The notes under the pieces are model-generated. The model was not told the origin of the DNA and ran no database searches. It saw only the letters and a program-made list of their open reading frames with translations. Below are positions 28,197 to 36,161 of a stretch of DNA of 64,000 nucleotides, one piece after another (the stretch's first letter is position 1; each line of letters opens with the position of its first letter). Source of the DNA: Streptomyces pyxinicus (GTDB lineage: Bacteria > Actinomycetota > Actinomycetes > Streptomycetales > Streptomycetaceae); the NCBI RefSeq assembly GCF_024753135.1, contig NZ_JANUGP010000036.1, forward strand, positions 1 to 64,000, given 5' to 3'. The translations under genes were made by a program, and so were the position numbers.

Positions 28197-28867
28197 CACC
28201 GGCTCCTGCCTGGTGCCGACGGCCGCAGTTCTTCCAGGCGACCGCGGGCCTGCTCGGTGATGGAGACGATGTAGGAGCCGACAGGGGTGTCGGCGTAGTC
28301 GCCTTGGAGGTACTGGCGGTTCTTGACGCCGCTGGGGCTCAGGCCTTTGAACAGGCTGACCACCGTCTGGGTGCGCTCGACGTACCAGGACAGGTCGGGT
28401 TCGTGGCGCACGATGGTGTCGGCGACCTGTCGGCCCCGGGCGCGGAGGTAGTAGTCGTGCTGGCCCACTTGACCGCCGCGCGGGGTGTGTCGCTTGGTCA
28501 CCATGCTCCTTTCGATCAGCATGCTCAGTGCCTCGTCCATCTGCTCGAAGGCTCCGAAACGGTGGCGGAGCATGGGATAGCGGCGCACATCGGGTTCGTC
28601 GGAGGACAGGATGGTGCGGGCGAGCTGCCACAGGGCCGGATCGTCGGGGTGGGCTTCGTACTCCACCAGCAGTTCCCAGGCGAGGTAGTCAGGGGAGCGC
28701 ACCCAGAAGTCGAGTTTTTGCAGGAGTACTTGGGTTCGGACCACCCCGACCGCGTCGGGGGGCGCGCAGGCGTCGCCGGTCACGGGTTCGGCGGCGGTCG
28801 CGATCAGCAGGAGCAACCGGACAGCGTTCTGCCACCGGCTGGCTCGCCGGGGTACGGCTGGTTCCAT
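28196..28867 (-). CDS. Small accessory protein coupled to the SMC-like ATPase
   Basis: 223 residues from ATG 28867. It is helical with a winged-helix-like centre: FGAFEQMDEALSMLIERSMV then TKRHTPRGGQVGQHDYYLRA and RQVADTIVRHEP. The C-terminus is soluble and basic. No family is recognised. Its stop overlaps the start of the ATPase gene by one base, so the two are translationally coupled and probably act as a complex. This size and position fit the 'middle component' of ABC-three-component systems or LmuC of Lamassu, by analogy only. Confidence 0.55.
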   Translation of the reverse strand: MEPAVPRRASRWQNAVRLLLLIATAAEPVTGDACAPPDAVGVVRTQVLLQKLDFWVRSPDYLAWELLVEYEAHPDDPALWQLARTILSSDEPDVRRYPMLRHRFGAFEQMDEALSMLIERSMVTKRHTPRGGQVGQHDYYLRARGRQVADTIVRHEPDLSWYVERTQTVVSLFKGLSPSGVKNRQYLQGDYADTPVGSYIVSITEQARGRLEELRPSAPGRSR

Positions 28868-28948
28868 GGCAGTTCAGCCAACCGTGCCCTCAGGTCTGGT
28901 GTCCAACTGCCGTCACCCGCGGGGATGAAGACGGGTGTCCTTCCCGGG

Positions 28949-28980
28949 GCCGCGGAGCGGCCACACCCGTGCTCCGCGGC
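28949..28980 (-). terminator. Hairpin downstream of the NACHT gene
   Basis: GCCGCGGAGC (28949-28958) and GCTCCGCGGC (28971-28980) pair perfectly over ten bases with a twelve-base loop. It lies in the 306-base spacer between the NACHT gene stop and the small accessory gene, so the island may be two transcription units. No U-tract follows. Confidence 0.4.
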
Positions 28981-29173
28981 GGACGGACCGGCCTGGTGCG
29001 CAGTTCTCGTCCGCCGCTGGCCTCACCGGGGCGGCAGGGTGTTCCGGAGCCGGGAACGGTGCACGCCGCAGCTCCCAGCCCGTCGCTGTGGCCTTACGTG
29101 TCCGGTGGGTTCCTCCGTTTTGTGCGGGCTTGGTCCTCGGGGTGCAGACGGGCTGCGCCGCCGAGGCGGTCGG

Positions 29174-32100
29174 TCATGCGTCGTGCGGGGTGAACCACTG
29201 CTGACGGCTGGCTACGTCACGCAGGTAGGACGTGCTGTCTTGCAGTGCTGCTCGTTCAGCTGTCCTGACTGCGGCCCTGACCCAGGCCATGGGGTAGTCG
29301 AAGGGGGCGTCGAGTACGGCTGCTACGGCCTCTGTCTGGTCCATCCCGAGGGTGGCGTGCGCGTTTCCTGCGGGTCCGTAGGCTTTGAGTGCTTCCAGCA
29401 GGCTCGGGGAGGGGGTGTTGTTCATCCGTTCGGACAGTGCTTGCAGGGCGGGCCAGGCTGCGCTGCCGTACTGTGCCATGGCCGTCAGCGTCGGCTCGTC
29501 CACGGTCAGCAGTTGCCGCTGTCGTTGGAGTGGCATGACGTGGTGGGTGAGAAGGTTGACGGTGGCCAGGCTGTGCTCCCGTGCCGTGGCCAGTACCTCC
29601 TTGGGCAGGTTTCGGCCGAGGGCCGAGGCGCCCAGTCGGCTGGAGCTCGCTCGCAGGGCGGACAGTGTCTCGTCGGGCAGTTTGCTGACCGCCTCGTCCA
29701 CGTGGCCGAGATGTTCAAGGACGATGTCGTGGTCGGCGATGCTCAGCAGTGCCAGCACCCAGGTGGCGCGGGACAGCGGGTCGGGGTTGTCGGTGAAGGT
29801 GTCGGTCCACCAGCGGGTTTCTGAGCGATTGCGGCGCAGTTCCTGCAGAAGGCGCCCGTAGTCGGGCGTCGTGCCGAAACAGTCGGAGTCCCGCGTGATG
29901 TCACCGCTGGTGAGGAAAGCGCGGCGGTCCGTGGCTGCACCGACGACCGCGATCTCGGCAGCCAGCCAGCACGGCCCGAACAGGTCGCTGACGGCGCGGG
30001 CGGTGTTGCCCCATACCGAGGTGGTGGCGCTCTGTCCCTTGCCGGCTCGCATGGCCTTCTGTACGAGCGTGAAGCGTTCGTCCCGGCTGCACAGCCGCCT
30101 GAACACTGCTGTGCGCTGTGGGTCAGTCACGCGACGAGGGATTGGCACGTAGCCTCTCTCACGCGCCGAGGCCGCTTTGTCGGGTGAGCCCTTGGTGATG
30201 AAGTATCGGGGGCCGAGAACGCGCAGGAGATCGCCTGCGTAGCCGGGGACGGGATGGTCGATGTCGCTGGCGTGGCCGTCGAGTACGGCCTGGACCAGTT
30301 TGTCCTCCGCCGGGGAGCCGGCCGGAGGGTTGGCGCCTGCTGCCAGGGCAGCCGTTGCCGCGTGCGAGTCCGTCAAGGCGAGGCGGTTCATCGTCGCGTC
30401 GTCGGCACGGCTCAGACTCTGGGTACCTGCGCCGATGGTCAGCCAGGTGTACTCGTTCTCAGTGCCGACCGCGGCGCGCAGACAGGGATGCCACCACGCG
30501 TCAAAGGCTGCGGGCTCGTCAAGGCGCCACGCCAGCTGGATGCGCTCGGTGGTCGCGCGCGAGGCAGGTTCCCGTGCGACCAGGCGTCGCAGTTCGGCGG
30601 CGAGGTGGCGGCCGCCGCGGTCGCCGCTGAGGGCAGACAGTTCGTGGGTGCGTGTCAGCTCGTCATAGACGAGCCGCACGCTCAAATCGTCGAGGAAGAA
30701 AGTGGCGGCCCGGTTCTGGGAACGCACCCTGGCGGTGAACACGCCGTCGGCGAGGAGACTCCATGCTGCGGTACGGATCTGGCTGGGGTGGGTCCGGGCG
30801 TCGCGTTCGTCCTCCAGTACCTCGACCATGCCGGCAAGTTCGTTGGGGCTGGCGAACCCAGCGTAGAAGCGCAGAGTGTTGAGCCAGTATCCGCGCCTGA
30901 CCAGGCTGCGCAGGACGTCTCCGGCATCGAAGCCGCTCTGGTCGGCGCCAGCGAACTCGTAGAGGTAGCGGGCGGCGAAGTATTCGCGGACCGGCTGTAC
31001 GTCGAACTCGAAGGTCCCCTGGACCTTGCTGGTCAGGGCCCATACCCGGTCGGTGACGGCGGTGAACAGGTCGCGGAACATCGACTCGTCTTTTTCCACG
31101 TCGAAGAGGTAGTTCATGATGGCCTTCTGCAGTTCCCGGGTGGGCAGTTGGCCGTTTCCGCTTTCTGCTTCAGCGCGTGCCTGCAGGTGCCATCCCAGAA
31201 AAGCGGTGACCTCTTCCAGATCGGCGCGGTGTTCTTGCACCGTCGGGGTTTTCTCCGCTTCCCGGTCCAGGAACGTCTCCATGTAGGACGTGTAGAGCGC
31301 GGTGCGGTTGCCGGGCACGGAATTTGCGCGCCGTTGCATCAGGTAGAGCAGGATGGTCAGCTGCATGGGGTTGTCGGCGAGCTGGGCGATGTGCGGTTCC
31401 GCGGACCGGTGCCGGAAGGTCCGCTCCAGGGCGATGCGGTCTCGGTCGGGCATGGACCGGGCGCGTGCCCACTTGAGGAGGTAGGTGCTGCGCAGTGCGG
31501 GGCTGAGCCGTGTCAGGGCGATGGTCTCGAACAGTTTGGCTGACGGCTCGGCCAGGCCGGCTGCGTTGGGGCGGGTGGTGACGATCACTTGCGGGCTCAG
31601 CGCGGTGCGGAGCCGGGCGGTGAAGTCGTCGATCTCGTCGACGACGCGTTGGCGTGTCCTGCTGCGGGCCACCTCATCGAGGCCGTCCAGGACGATCAGG
31701 ACGGGGAGTCTTTCTACGATGTCGTGCACGAGCGCAGCGTCGGCGTGCCGTCCGCCGCTGCGGGCGGCGAGGAAGGCGGCGAGGAAGTTCTCCAGCTGGC
31801 CGTCGGCGCGCAGGCGCTCTTTGGCAGGGCGCTCCTCGTCGTGGAAAGGGTCCTGCCCGGCGAGCCAGGCCGCATAGTCCCGCAGGTCGACCCGCAGCGG
31901 GAAGCGGGGGACGTTCAGGGGTTCGTGTGCGGGTGCAGCAGGGCTGTCGTCGGCTTCGTTCAGGTAGACGGCTCGGTGGCGCTGGCATACGTACTGGCCC
32001 AGGGTGGACTTGCCCTGCCCGGGTGCGCCGCGCACGAGCGTGAAGGGACGACGGGCGTGTAGCAGGTACTGGGCGGCTCCGTCCAGTTCGTGGGGGTCCT

Positions 32101-32818
32101 GGCCGAGTTGCAGTTGCTCGGCAAGTCCGTGCAGGGCGCCGGTGTCGGACAGGCGGGTGGCTTCGACGTCGATGAACAGGTCGTCGAGGCGGTGTGTGGT
32201 CAGTTCGACCTGATTGAACTTGACCTTCGCATCCTCCTCCCACTGGGCTGCGATGACTTTCATGACCAGGGCTCGCAGCGCGTGGTCGTGGGCTGCGGTG
32301 TCGGCGCCGTGGATGAGGTAGCGGACCAGATCGTGTCCGGCCAGCATGTCGGAGTAGGCCCACTTCAGTTCGGTGGGCGCGGCGTCCAGGCGTGCGTCGA
32401 TGTCGGAGCGCCACCACACCTGGATGGGGACGCCGAAGGTCTTGGCGTGCCGGGCCAGCTCGGTGTCGAGGCGGTCCATGGAGCCCCTGGCGGGTACGGC
32501 GGTACCCGCCACCGACGTCATCAGGATGTAGGTGGTGGCGCCCTGGGCGACGAGCCGGCGGATGTTGTCGGCTTCCTCGGTGATGGCGCTGTTGAGCCAT
32601 GCCACCGGGCTCTGCTGGGGCTTACTTGTCCATTTCACCTGATAGACGACCATTGCGTCTTTTTCGGTGCGGGTCATGTCCCGGCCGCCGTCGGAATGGC
32701 CTACCGGATAGCAGCGGGTGTCCGGGTACACGTGGGCGAGCAGTGCTCCGCACAGCCGCTGGAAATTCTTCTCCGTCAGCCGCTCGTAGAGGTAGTTGGT
32801 CTGCTCTGCGTCAGCCAC
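29174..32818 (-). CDS. NACHT/STAND NTPase with N-terminal Mrr-like nuclease
   Basis: 1214 residues. The N-terminus is an Mrr-type PD-(D/E)XK domain: FQRLCGALLAHVYPD, Asp47 in GHSDGGRDM and Gln60/Lys62 in VVYQVKW. A NACHT module follows with Walker A GAPGQGKS (264-271), Walker B VLIVLDGLDEV (373-383) and a sensor-like VIVTTRPNAAG. Later helices (FEFDVQPVREYFAARYLYEF) are typical of NACHT C-terminal arms, and the last 500 residues form a helical sensor region. Bacterial NACHT and Avs proteins detect phage components and fire a nuclease, causing abortive infection. I infer the same here. It is the first gene of the minus-strand island. Confidence 0.85.
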   Translation of the reverse strand: MADAEQTNYLYERLTEKNFQRLCGALLAHVYPDTRCYPVGHSDGGRDMTRTEKDAMVVYQVKWTSKPQQSPVAWLNSAITEEADNIRRLVAQGATTYILMTSVAGTAVPARGSMDRLDTELARHAKTFGVPIQVWWRSDIDARLDAAPTELKWAYSDMLAGHDLVRYLIHGADTAAHDHALRALVMKVIAAQWEEDAKVKFNQVELTTHRLDDLFIDVEATRLSDTGALHGLAEQLQLGQDPHELDGAAQYLLHARRPFTLVRGAPGQGKSTLGQYVCQRHRAVYLNEADDSPAAPAHEPLNVPRFPLRVDLRDYAAWLAGQDPFHDEERPAKERLRADGQLENFLAAFLAARSGGRHADAALVHDIVERLPVLIVLDGLDEVARSRTRQRVVDEIDDFTARLRTALSPQVIVTTRPNAAGLAEPSAKLFETIALTRLSPALRSTYLLKWARARSMPDRDRIALERTFRHRSAEPHIAQLADNPMQLTILLYLMQRRANSVPGNRTALYTSYMETFLDREAEKTPTVQEHRADLEEVTAFLGWHLQARAEAESGNGQLPTRELQKAIMNYLFDVEKDESMFRDLFTAVTDRVWALTSKVQGTFEFDVQPVREYFAARYLYEFAGADQSGFDAGDVLRSLVRRGYWLNTLRFYAGFASPNELAGMVEVLEDERDARTHPSQIRTAAWSLLADGVFTARVRSQNRAATFFLDDLSVRLVYDELTRTHELSALSGDRGGRHLAAELRRLVAREPASRATTERIQLAWRLDEPAAFDAWWHPCLRAAVGTENEYTWLTIGAGTQSLSRADDATMNRLALTDSHAATAALAAGANPPAGSPAEDKLVQAVLDGHASDIDHPVPGYAGDLLRVLGPRYFITKGSPDKAASARERGYVPIPRRVTDPQRTAVFRRLCSRDERFTLVQKAMRAGKGQSATTSVWGNTARAVSDLFGPCWLAAEIAVVGAATDRRAFLTSGDITRDSDCFGTTPDYGRLLQELRRNRSETRWWTDTFTDNPDPLSRATWVLALLSIADHDIVLEHLGHVDEAVSKLPDETLSALRASSSRLGASALGRNLPKEVLATAREHSLATVNLLTHHVMPLQRQRQLLTVDEPTLTAMAQYGSAAWPALQALSERMNNTPSPSLLEALKAYGPAGNAHATLGMDQTEAVAAVLDAPFDYPMAWVRAAVRTAERAALQDSTSYLRDVASRQQWFTPHDA

Positions 32819-33091
32819 GCCGTTCCCTGCCCCGTTGTGCTCGCGAAATGTTCCGAGGCACAGATTAGATGTCGCCCGTTACTGCGGTCCGGCTGGCCCG
32901 GGGCAGCATATTGGGGGTGCTGTCACGGGAATGCGTGATGAGCGGTTTGCCTGGTGCAAGTGGTGTTACCGTGCCGGGAGTTGACGTGTCCGGCTTGTGT
33001 GTAAGCCGAGCGGCGAGGGCGGCCTGCACGCGACGGTGGCGACGTTTTCAGGCGCTTTGAGTTCTTTTCTTGCGGCATGTCTGGAGGCGGT

Positions 33092-34210
33092 ATGACGGCG
33101 AGTGTGGCGGGCCTGCTCGGCGGTGAGGTTCCTGCGGCCGTGGCCGGCCGGGTTCTCCTGCACGCCGGATACCGGCGCGCGGCACGTTACCGGGACCGGG
33201 TCGATGCGGCCGTGGGCGGGCTGGTGCTGGCCGGCCCGGGCGCGCTGGCCCGGGCGGGGCAGCCGCGGGAGGAAGGGTTCGAAGCCGCGCTGCTGGTGGA
33301 CGAGGCCGGATACCGGGATGCCGCCGCCACCGAGGAAGCGCCGTTCCCGGCCGTGGACGACGGGCCCGCGCCGCTGTTCGGGGATCCGCTGGAGCACCAG
33401 ATGCTGGCGCATCTGGCCTTCGCGGACGCCGCGCTGACGCCGACCGGGTATCTGCATGCCGGGCAGGTCGGGGCGCTGGAGGCGGCTGTTGACCGCGTGA
33501 GGCGTCTGGGCGATCCGCGGGTGGTGCTGACCGTGCCGTTCGACGTGCACTGGCTTCAGGCGGGCTCGCTGGAGCGGCTGGCCGATGCGCTGGGCCGGTA
33601 CCCGGGCCCCAAGGCGCTCATCGTGGGCGGCGGGGCGGCGGATGTGCCGCGTGCCGTGTCGGGACTGGTACGGCTGGTGGAGCGGGTGCCGGGTGCCGGG
33701 GTGCTGCGTGCGGGCCTGAGCGCGTTCGGGTGCGTGGCGCGGGGCGGCGGGTTCGCCGCGTTCGGCGCCGATGGCAGCATGCGCCGTACCGCGCCGCCGG
33801 CGCCGAAGGACGAGGGTTCGCGGGGCGGTCCGGGCAGCCCCGCAGTCCTGTTCCCGGACCTGATGGAGTTCTTCCTCGGCTTCACCCTGGCCAAGCGGCT
33901 CGCCGACGAGGTGCCGGACTGCTGGTGCGATCAGTGCCAGGGCGCGAGTCTGGGCCGGTTCCACACCATGGCGGAGCAGACCGCCGCAGCCGGGCACAAC
34001 GCGTGCACGTTGACGGATTGGGTGCGGCAGATGTGCGCCCTAGACGCGGCAGACCGCGGTGCGTGGTGGCGTCGGCGCTGCAGGCAGGCGCTGAGCAGCT
34101 ATGCGGTGTGGAATGAACGGATCAAGGAGAAGAGGTTCGCTGCTCCGGCCGAGCTGGCCGCCTGGGCCGAACTGCCTGTGCCGAAGACGGGCGCGCAGCA
34201 GGTGCGCTGA
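33092..34210 (+). CDS. Hypothetical protein with C-terminal CxC-x2-C motif
   Basis: 372 residues; ATG 33092 has GGAGG four bases before it. Alternating hydrophobic strands and helices (DPRVVLTVPFDVHWLQAGSL, then PKALIVGGGAADVPRAVSGL) suggest an alpha/beta or TIM-barrel core. Near residue 280 a Cys cluster (DCWCDQC) with a later His (GRFHTMAEQT) looks like a zinc site, as in tRNA-guanine transglycosylase relatives. That link is tentative. The remaining C-terminus is Trp/Arg-rich. It lies between the NACHT gene and the transposition module, convergent with the next gene, and may be cargo. Confidence 0.5.
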   Translation: MTASVAGLLGGEVPAAVAGRVLLHAGYRRAARYRDRVDAAVGGLVLAGPGALARAGQPREEGFEAALLVDEAGYRDAAATEEAPFPAVDDGPAPLFGDPLEHQMLAHLAFADAALTPTGYLHAGQVGALEAAVDRVRRLGDPRVVLTVPFDVHWLQAGSLERLADALGRYPGPKALIVGGGAADVPRAVSGLVRLVERVPGAGVLRAGLSAFGCVARGGGFAAFGADGSMRRTAPPAPKDEGSRGGPGSPAVLFPDLMEFFLGFTLAKRLADEVPDCWCDQCQGASLGRFHTMAEQTAAAGHNACTLTDWVRQMCALDAADRGAWWRRRCRQALSSYAVWNERIKEKRFAAPAELAAWAELPVPKTGAQQVR

Positions 34211-34216
34211 GCGCCG

Positions 34217-34831
34217 TCAGGGCAGGCGGGCGTGGAGCTGCTCGGTGAAGTGCCAGGCGACGGCGGTGTGACGGCGGGGCCGGTAGGGCTCGGGCAGCAG
34301 CGCCCAGGCAAGGCCCTGGGCGGTGGGCTCAAGGATGCCGACACCCAGGTAGGCGGCGCGCATGAGGAGGTCGTCACGCGCGGCGGCGGGCGGGCTGACG
34401 AGCAGGGCGCGCCGGGCGAACGGACGGAAGCAGCTGGCGCGGGCCAGGCCGCCTTCCCAGTGAGTGCTGCGGGCGCGGATCACGACCAGATCCACGGTCA
34501 GCGGACGTACGGCCTGGCGGCAGACCTGGTCGCCGGTGAGGGTCACGGCGCCGCGCGGCAGGCGGGACAGCTTGGCCTGCAGCGTCTGGGGCAGTGAGGC
34601 CTGCGGGACGGGAATGCCGGAGGGCAGCTCAAGCAGGGCGGCGATGTCGCCGATGCCCAGCGGGGCGGCGTCCTGGTGGCGGCGGCGCCCGCATTCCACA
34701 GGGTCACGCCGGTAGAAGACGAGCACGTTCCGGCTGCCTTCGAGGTTGATCTCCGCGGTCTGCGCGTCTTCGCCGACCAGACCGGCCGAGGCGTCCTCGA
34801 CGACGGTCCTGATGGGTGCTGCGGGTGCCAT
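34217..34831 (-). CDS. Hypothetical protein in an ArsR-like operon
   Basis: 204 residues from ATG 34831, with GGAGG eight bases upstream. Mixed alpha/beta sequence with no family I recognise: NVLVFYRRDPVECGRRRHQD, then LLELPSGIPVPQASLPQTLQ and a helical C-terminus (RRHTAVAWHFTEQLHARL). It lies 42 bases after the ArsR-like gene and is likely its operon partner, controlled by the same operator. Function unknown. Confidence 0.5.
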   Translation of the reverse strand: MAPAAPIRTVVEDASAGLVGEDAQTAEINLEGSRNVLVFYRRDPVECGRRRHQDAAPLGIGDIAALLELPSGIPVPQASLPQTLQAKLSRLPRGAVTLTGDQVCRQAVRPLTVDLVVIRARSTHWEGGLARASCFRPFARRALLVSPPAAARDDLLMRAAYLGVGILEPTAQGLAWALLPEPYRPRRHTAVAWHFTEQLHARLP

Positions 34832-34873
34832 GACCGGCCTCCTTCGGTCGGCGTGCCGTGTGACCGGTGCGGG

Positions 34874-35197
34874 TCAGACCGCGCCGGCGGGTGTGTGGTG
34901 TTCCTTGAGCCGGGCCACGGTGGCGGCCAGGGACTGCCAGGCCTGGGCGCTGCCGCGGCGCCTGTACCAGCGCCGCCGCTCCCCCGCCCGTGGGGGGAGC
35001 CGTTCGGCCAGGCCGAGGGCAATCAGGGCGTGCGCCGAGGGCAGGTAGACGCTCGACGTCACCTGCTGGGACAGGGCCAGGTCCCCCAGGCAGACGCCGT
35101 CGTCGCCGGCGGCGGCCAGGGCAGCGATGAGTTCGGCCCGGTAGCGGTTGCCAAAGACGCCTGCCGACAGGCGCCGCAACTCCTCCGCTCGCTGCAT
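34874..35197 (-). CDS. ArsR-like winged-helix regulator
   Basis: 107 residues. The sequence RAELIAALAAAGDDGVCLGD then LALSQQVTSSVYLPSAHALI and LGLAERLPPRAGERRRWYRR reads as a winged helix with a basic wing. There are no clustered Cys ligands, so metal sensing is unlikely. ATG 35197 has no clear Shine-Dalgarno, suggesting a very short leader. The inverted and direct repeat 10 bases upstream (35207-35222) is a likely self-operator. It is divergent from the tnsA gene and so could also repress the transposition genes. Confidence 0.6.
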   Translation of the reverse strand: MQRAEELRRLSAGVFGNRYRAELIAALAAAGDDGVCLGDLALSQQVTSSVYLPSAHALIALGLAERLPPRAGERRRWYRRRGSAQAWQSLAATVARLKEHHTPAGAV

Positions 35198-35206
35198 GTT
35201 TCATTT

Positions 35207-35247
35207 ATCGCGAATCGCGAATCACTTGTCAACAGAGGGGAGTTGAC
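35207..35247. promoter_or_regulatory. Operator-like repeats between ArsR-like and tnsA genes
   Basis: ATCGCGAATCGCGAAT (35207-35222) holds two direct TCGCGAA copies with internal symmetry. Next to it, GTCAAC (35228-35233) and GTTGAC (35242-35247) form a perfect inverted repeat with eight bases between. Together they sit in the divergent spacer before the ArsR-like start and 155 bases before tnsA. They may be operators or transposase-binding sites near an element end. Confidence 0.45.
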
Positions 35248-35402
35248 GCTGGCGGGAGCCTGGCGGTGCAGTGCGGTGCGGGCCGGTTTGTGCGGGGCGG
35301 GGATGCTGTCCGGAACGTGCCGTGCGGCCGGGGAGGCGAGGCGGGCGGTGTGCTATGAGGTCTGGCAGCCTGTCGCCGGCGGCCGGCCTTGAGGGAGTGT
35401 TC

Positions 35403-36161
35403 ATGGCACAGGAGTTACGGGTGGTCCACCAGGACCAGCGCGGGATACAGCGGACACGGCCGGTCGAGCAGATGACCGGTGTTGCACTCGCCGAACGGGG
35501 CGAAGTGTGGAAGCCGTCGCGGCATCCCTCCCAGCGCAGCATCGTCACCTGGTGGTGGGCGGCGACGAACCGGCGGCATGTGGGCTGCCGGTCGCTGGGC
35601 CTGCTGTCGACGGCGATGCTGCTGGACTTCCATCCGGCGGTGGCCGACTTCAGCGCCTGGTCGGCGCAGTTGCTGTGGCGGGAGAAGGGCCGCGAGCGCC
35701 AGCTGGTGCCGGACTTCTTCGCGCGCACCGGGACCGGGCAGACGCTGGTGGTGATGTGCCCGCCGCAGACGGGGCCGAGCACGAGGTTCGAACGGCAGCT
35801 GGAGGTGGTGCGCGAGGCGTGCCAGCACACGGGCTGGCAGCTCGCCACGCCGCGGCTGCCGGGAACGGCGGCGCTGATGAATCTGCGGTGGGTGTCGCGC
35901 CGTCGCCATCCCCGCTACGGCGATGAGGAGGTGGAGGCGGCGCTGGCCCATGCCTTCGCCCGGCCCCGGCCGCTGCTGGAGGGCGTCGAGACGTGCGGGG
36001 TGGCGCGGATGCTGGCCCTGCCGCGGCTCTACCACATGCTGTGGCACCGGCGGCTGGGGATGGACTGGAGCGTGCCGCTGTCGCCGCAGACGCTGGTGGG
36101 ACCGCTGGCTGCGGGGGAACCGGACGCGGTGCGCCGGCCGCTGGCGCTGGAGCGGTCATGA
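35403..36161 (+). CDS. tnsA: TnsA-like transposon endonuclease
   Basis: 252 residues. ATG 35403 follows GAGGGAG by five bases. The core reads RHPSQRSIVTWWWAATNRRH, then LLSTAMLLDFHPAVADFSAW, then ERQLVPDFFARTGTGQTLVV, the TnsA order of a conserved His-containing segment, a Glu/Asp-poor strand and the PDF-type metal-binding Asp (VPDFF). TnsA makes the 5' cuts that free Tn7-type elements by cut-and-paste. The canonical Glu and Lys of the nuclease site are not obvious, so activity is uncertain. Its stop overlaps the start of tnsB (ATGA). Confidence 0.7.
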   Translation: MAQELRVVHQDQRGIQRTRPVEQMTGVALAERGEVWKPSRHPSQRSIVTWWWAATNRRHVGCRSLGLLSTAMLLDFHPAVADFSAWSAQLLWREKGRERQLVPDFFARTGTGQTLVVMCPPQTGPSTRFERQLEVVREACQHTGWQLATPRLPGTAALMNLRWVSRRRHPRYGDEEVEAALAHAFARPRPLLEGVETCGVARMLALPRLYHMLWHRRLGMDWSVPLSPQTLVGPLAAGEPDAVRRPLALERS

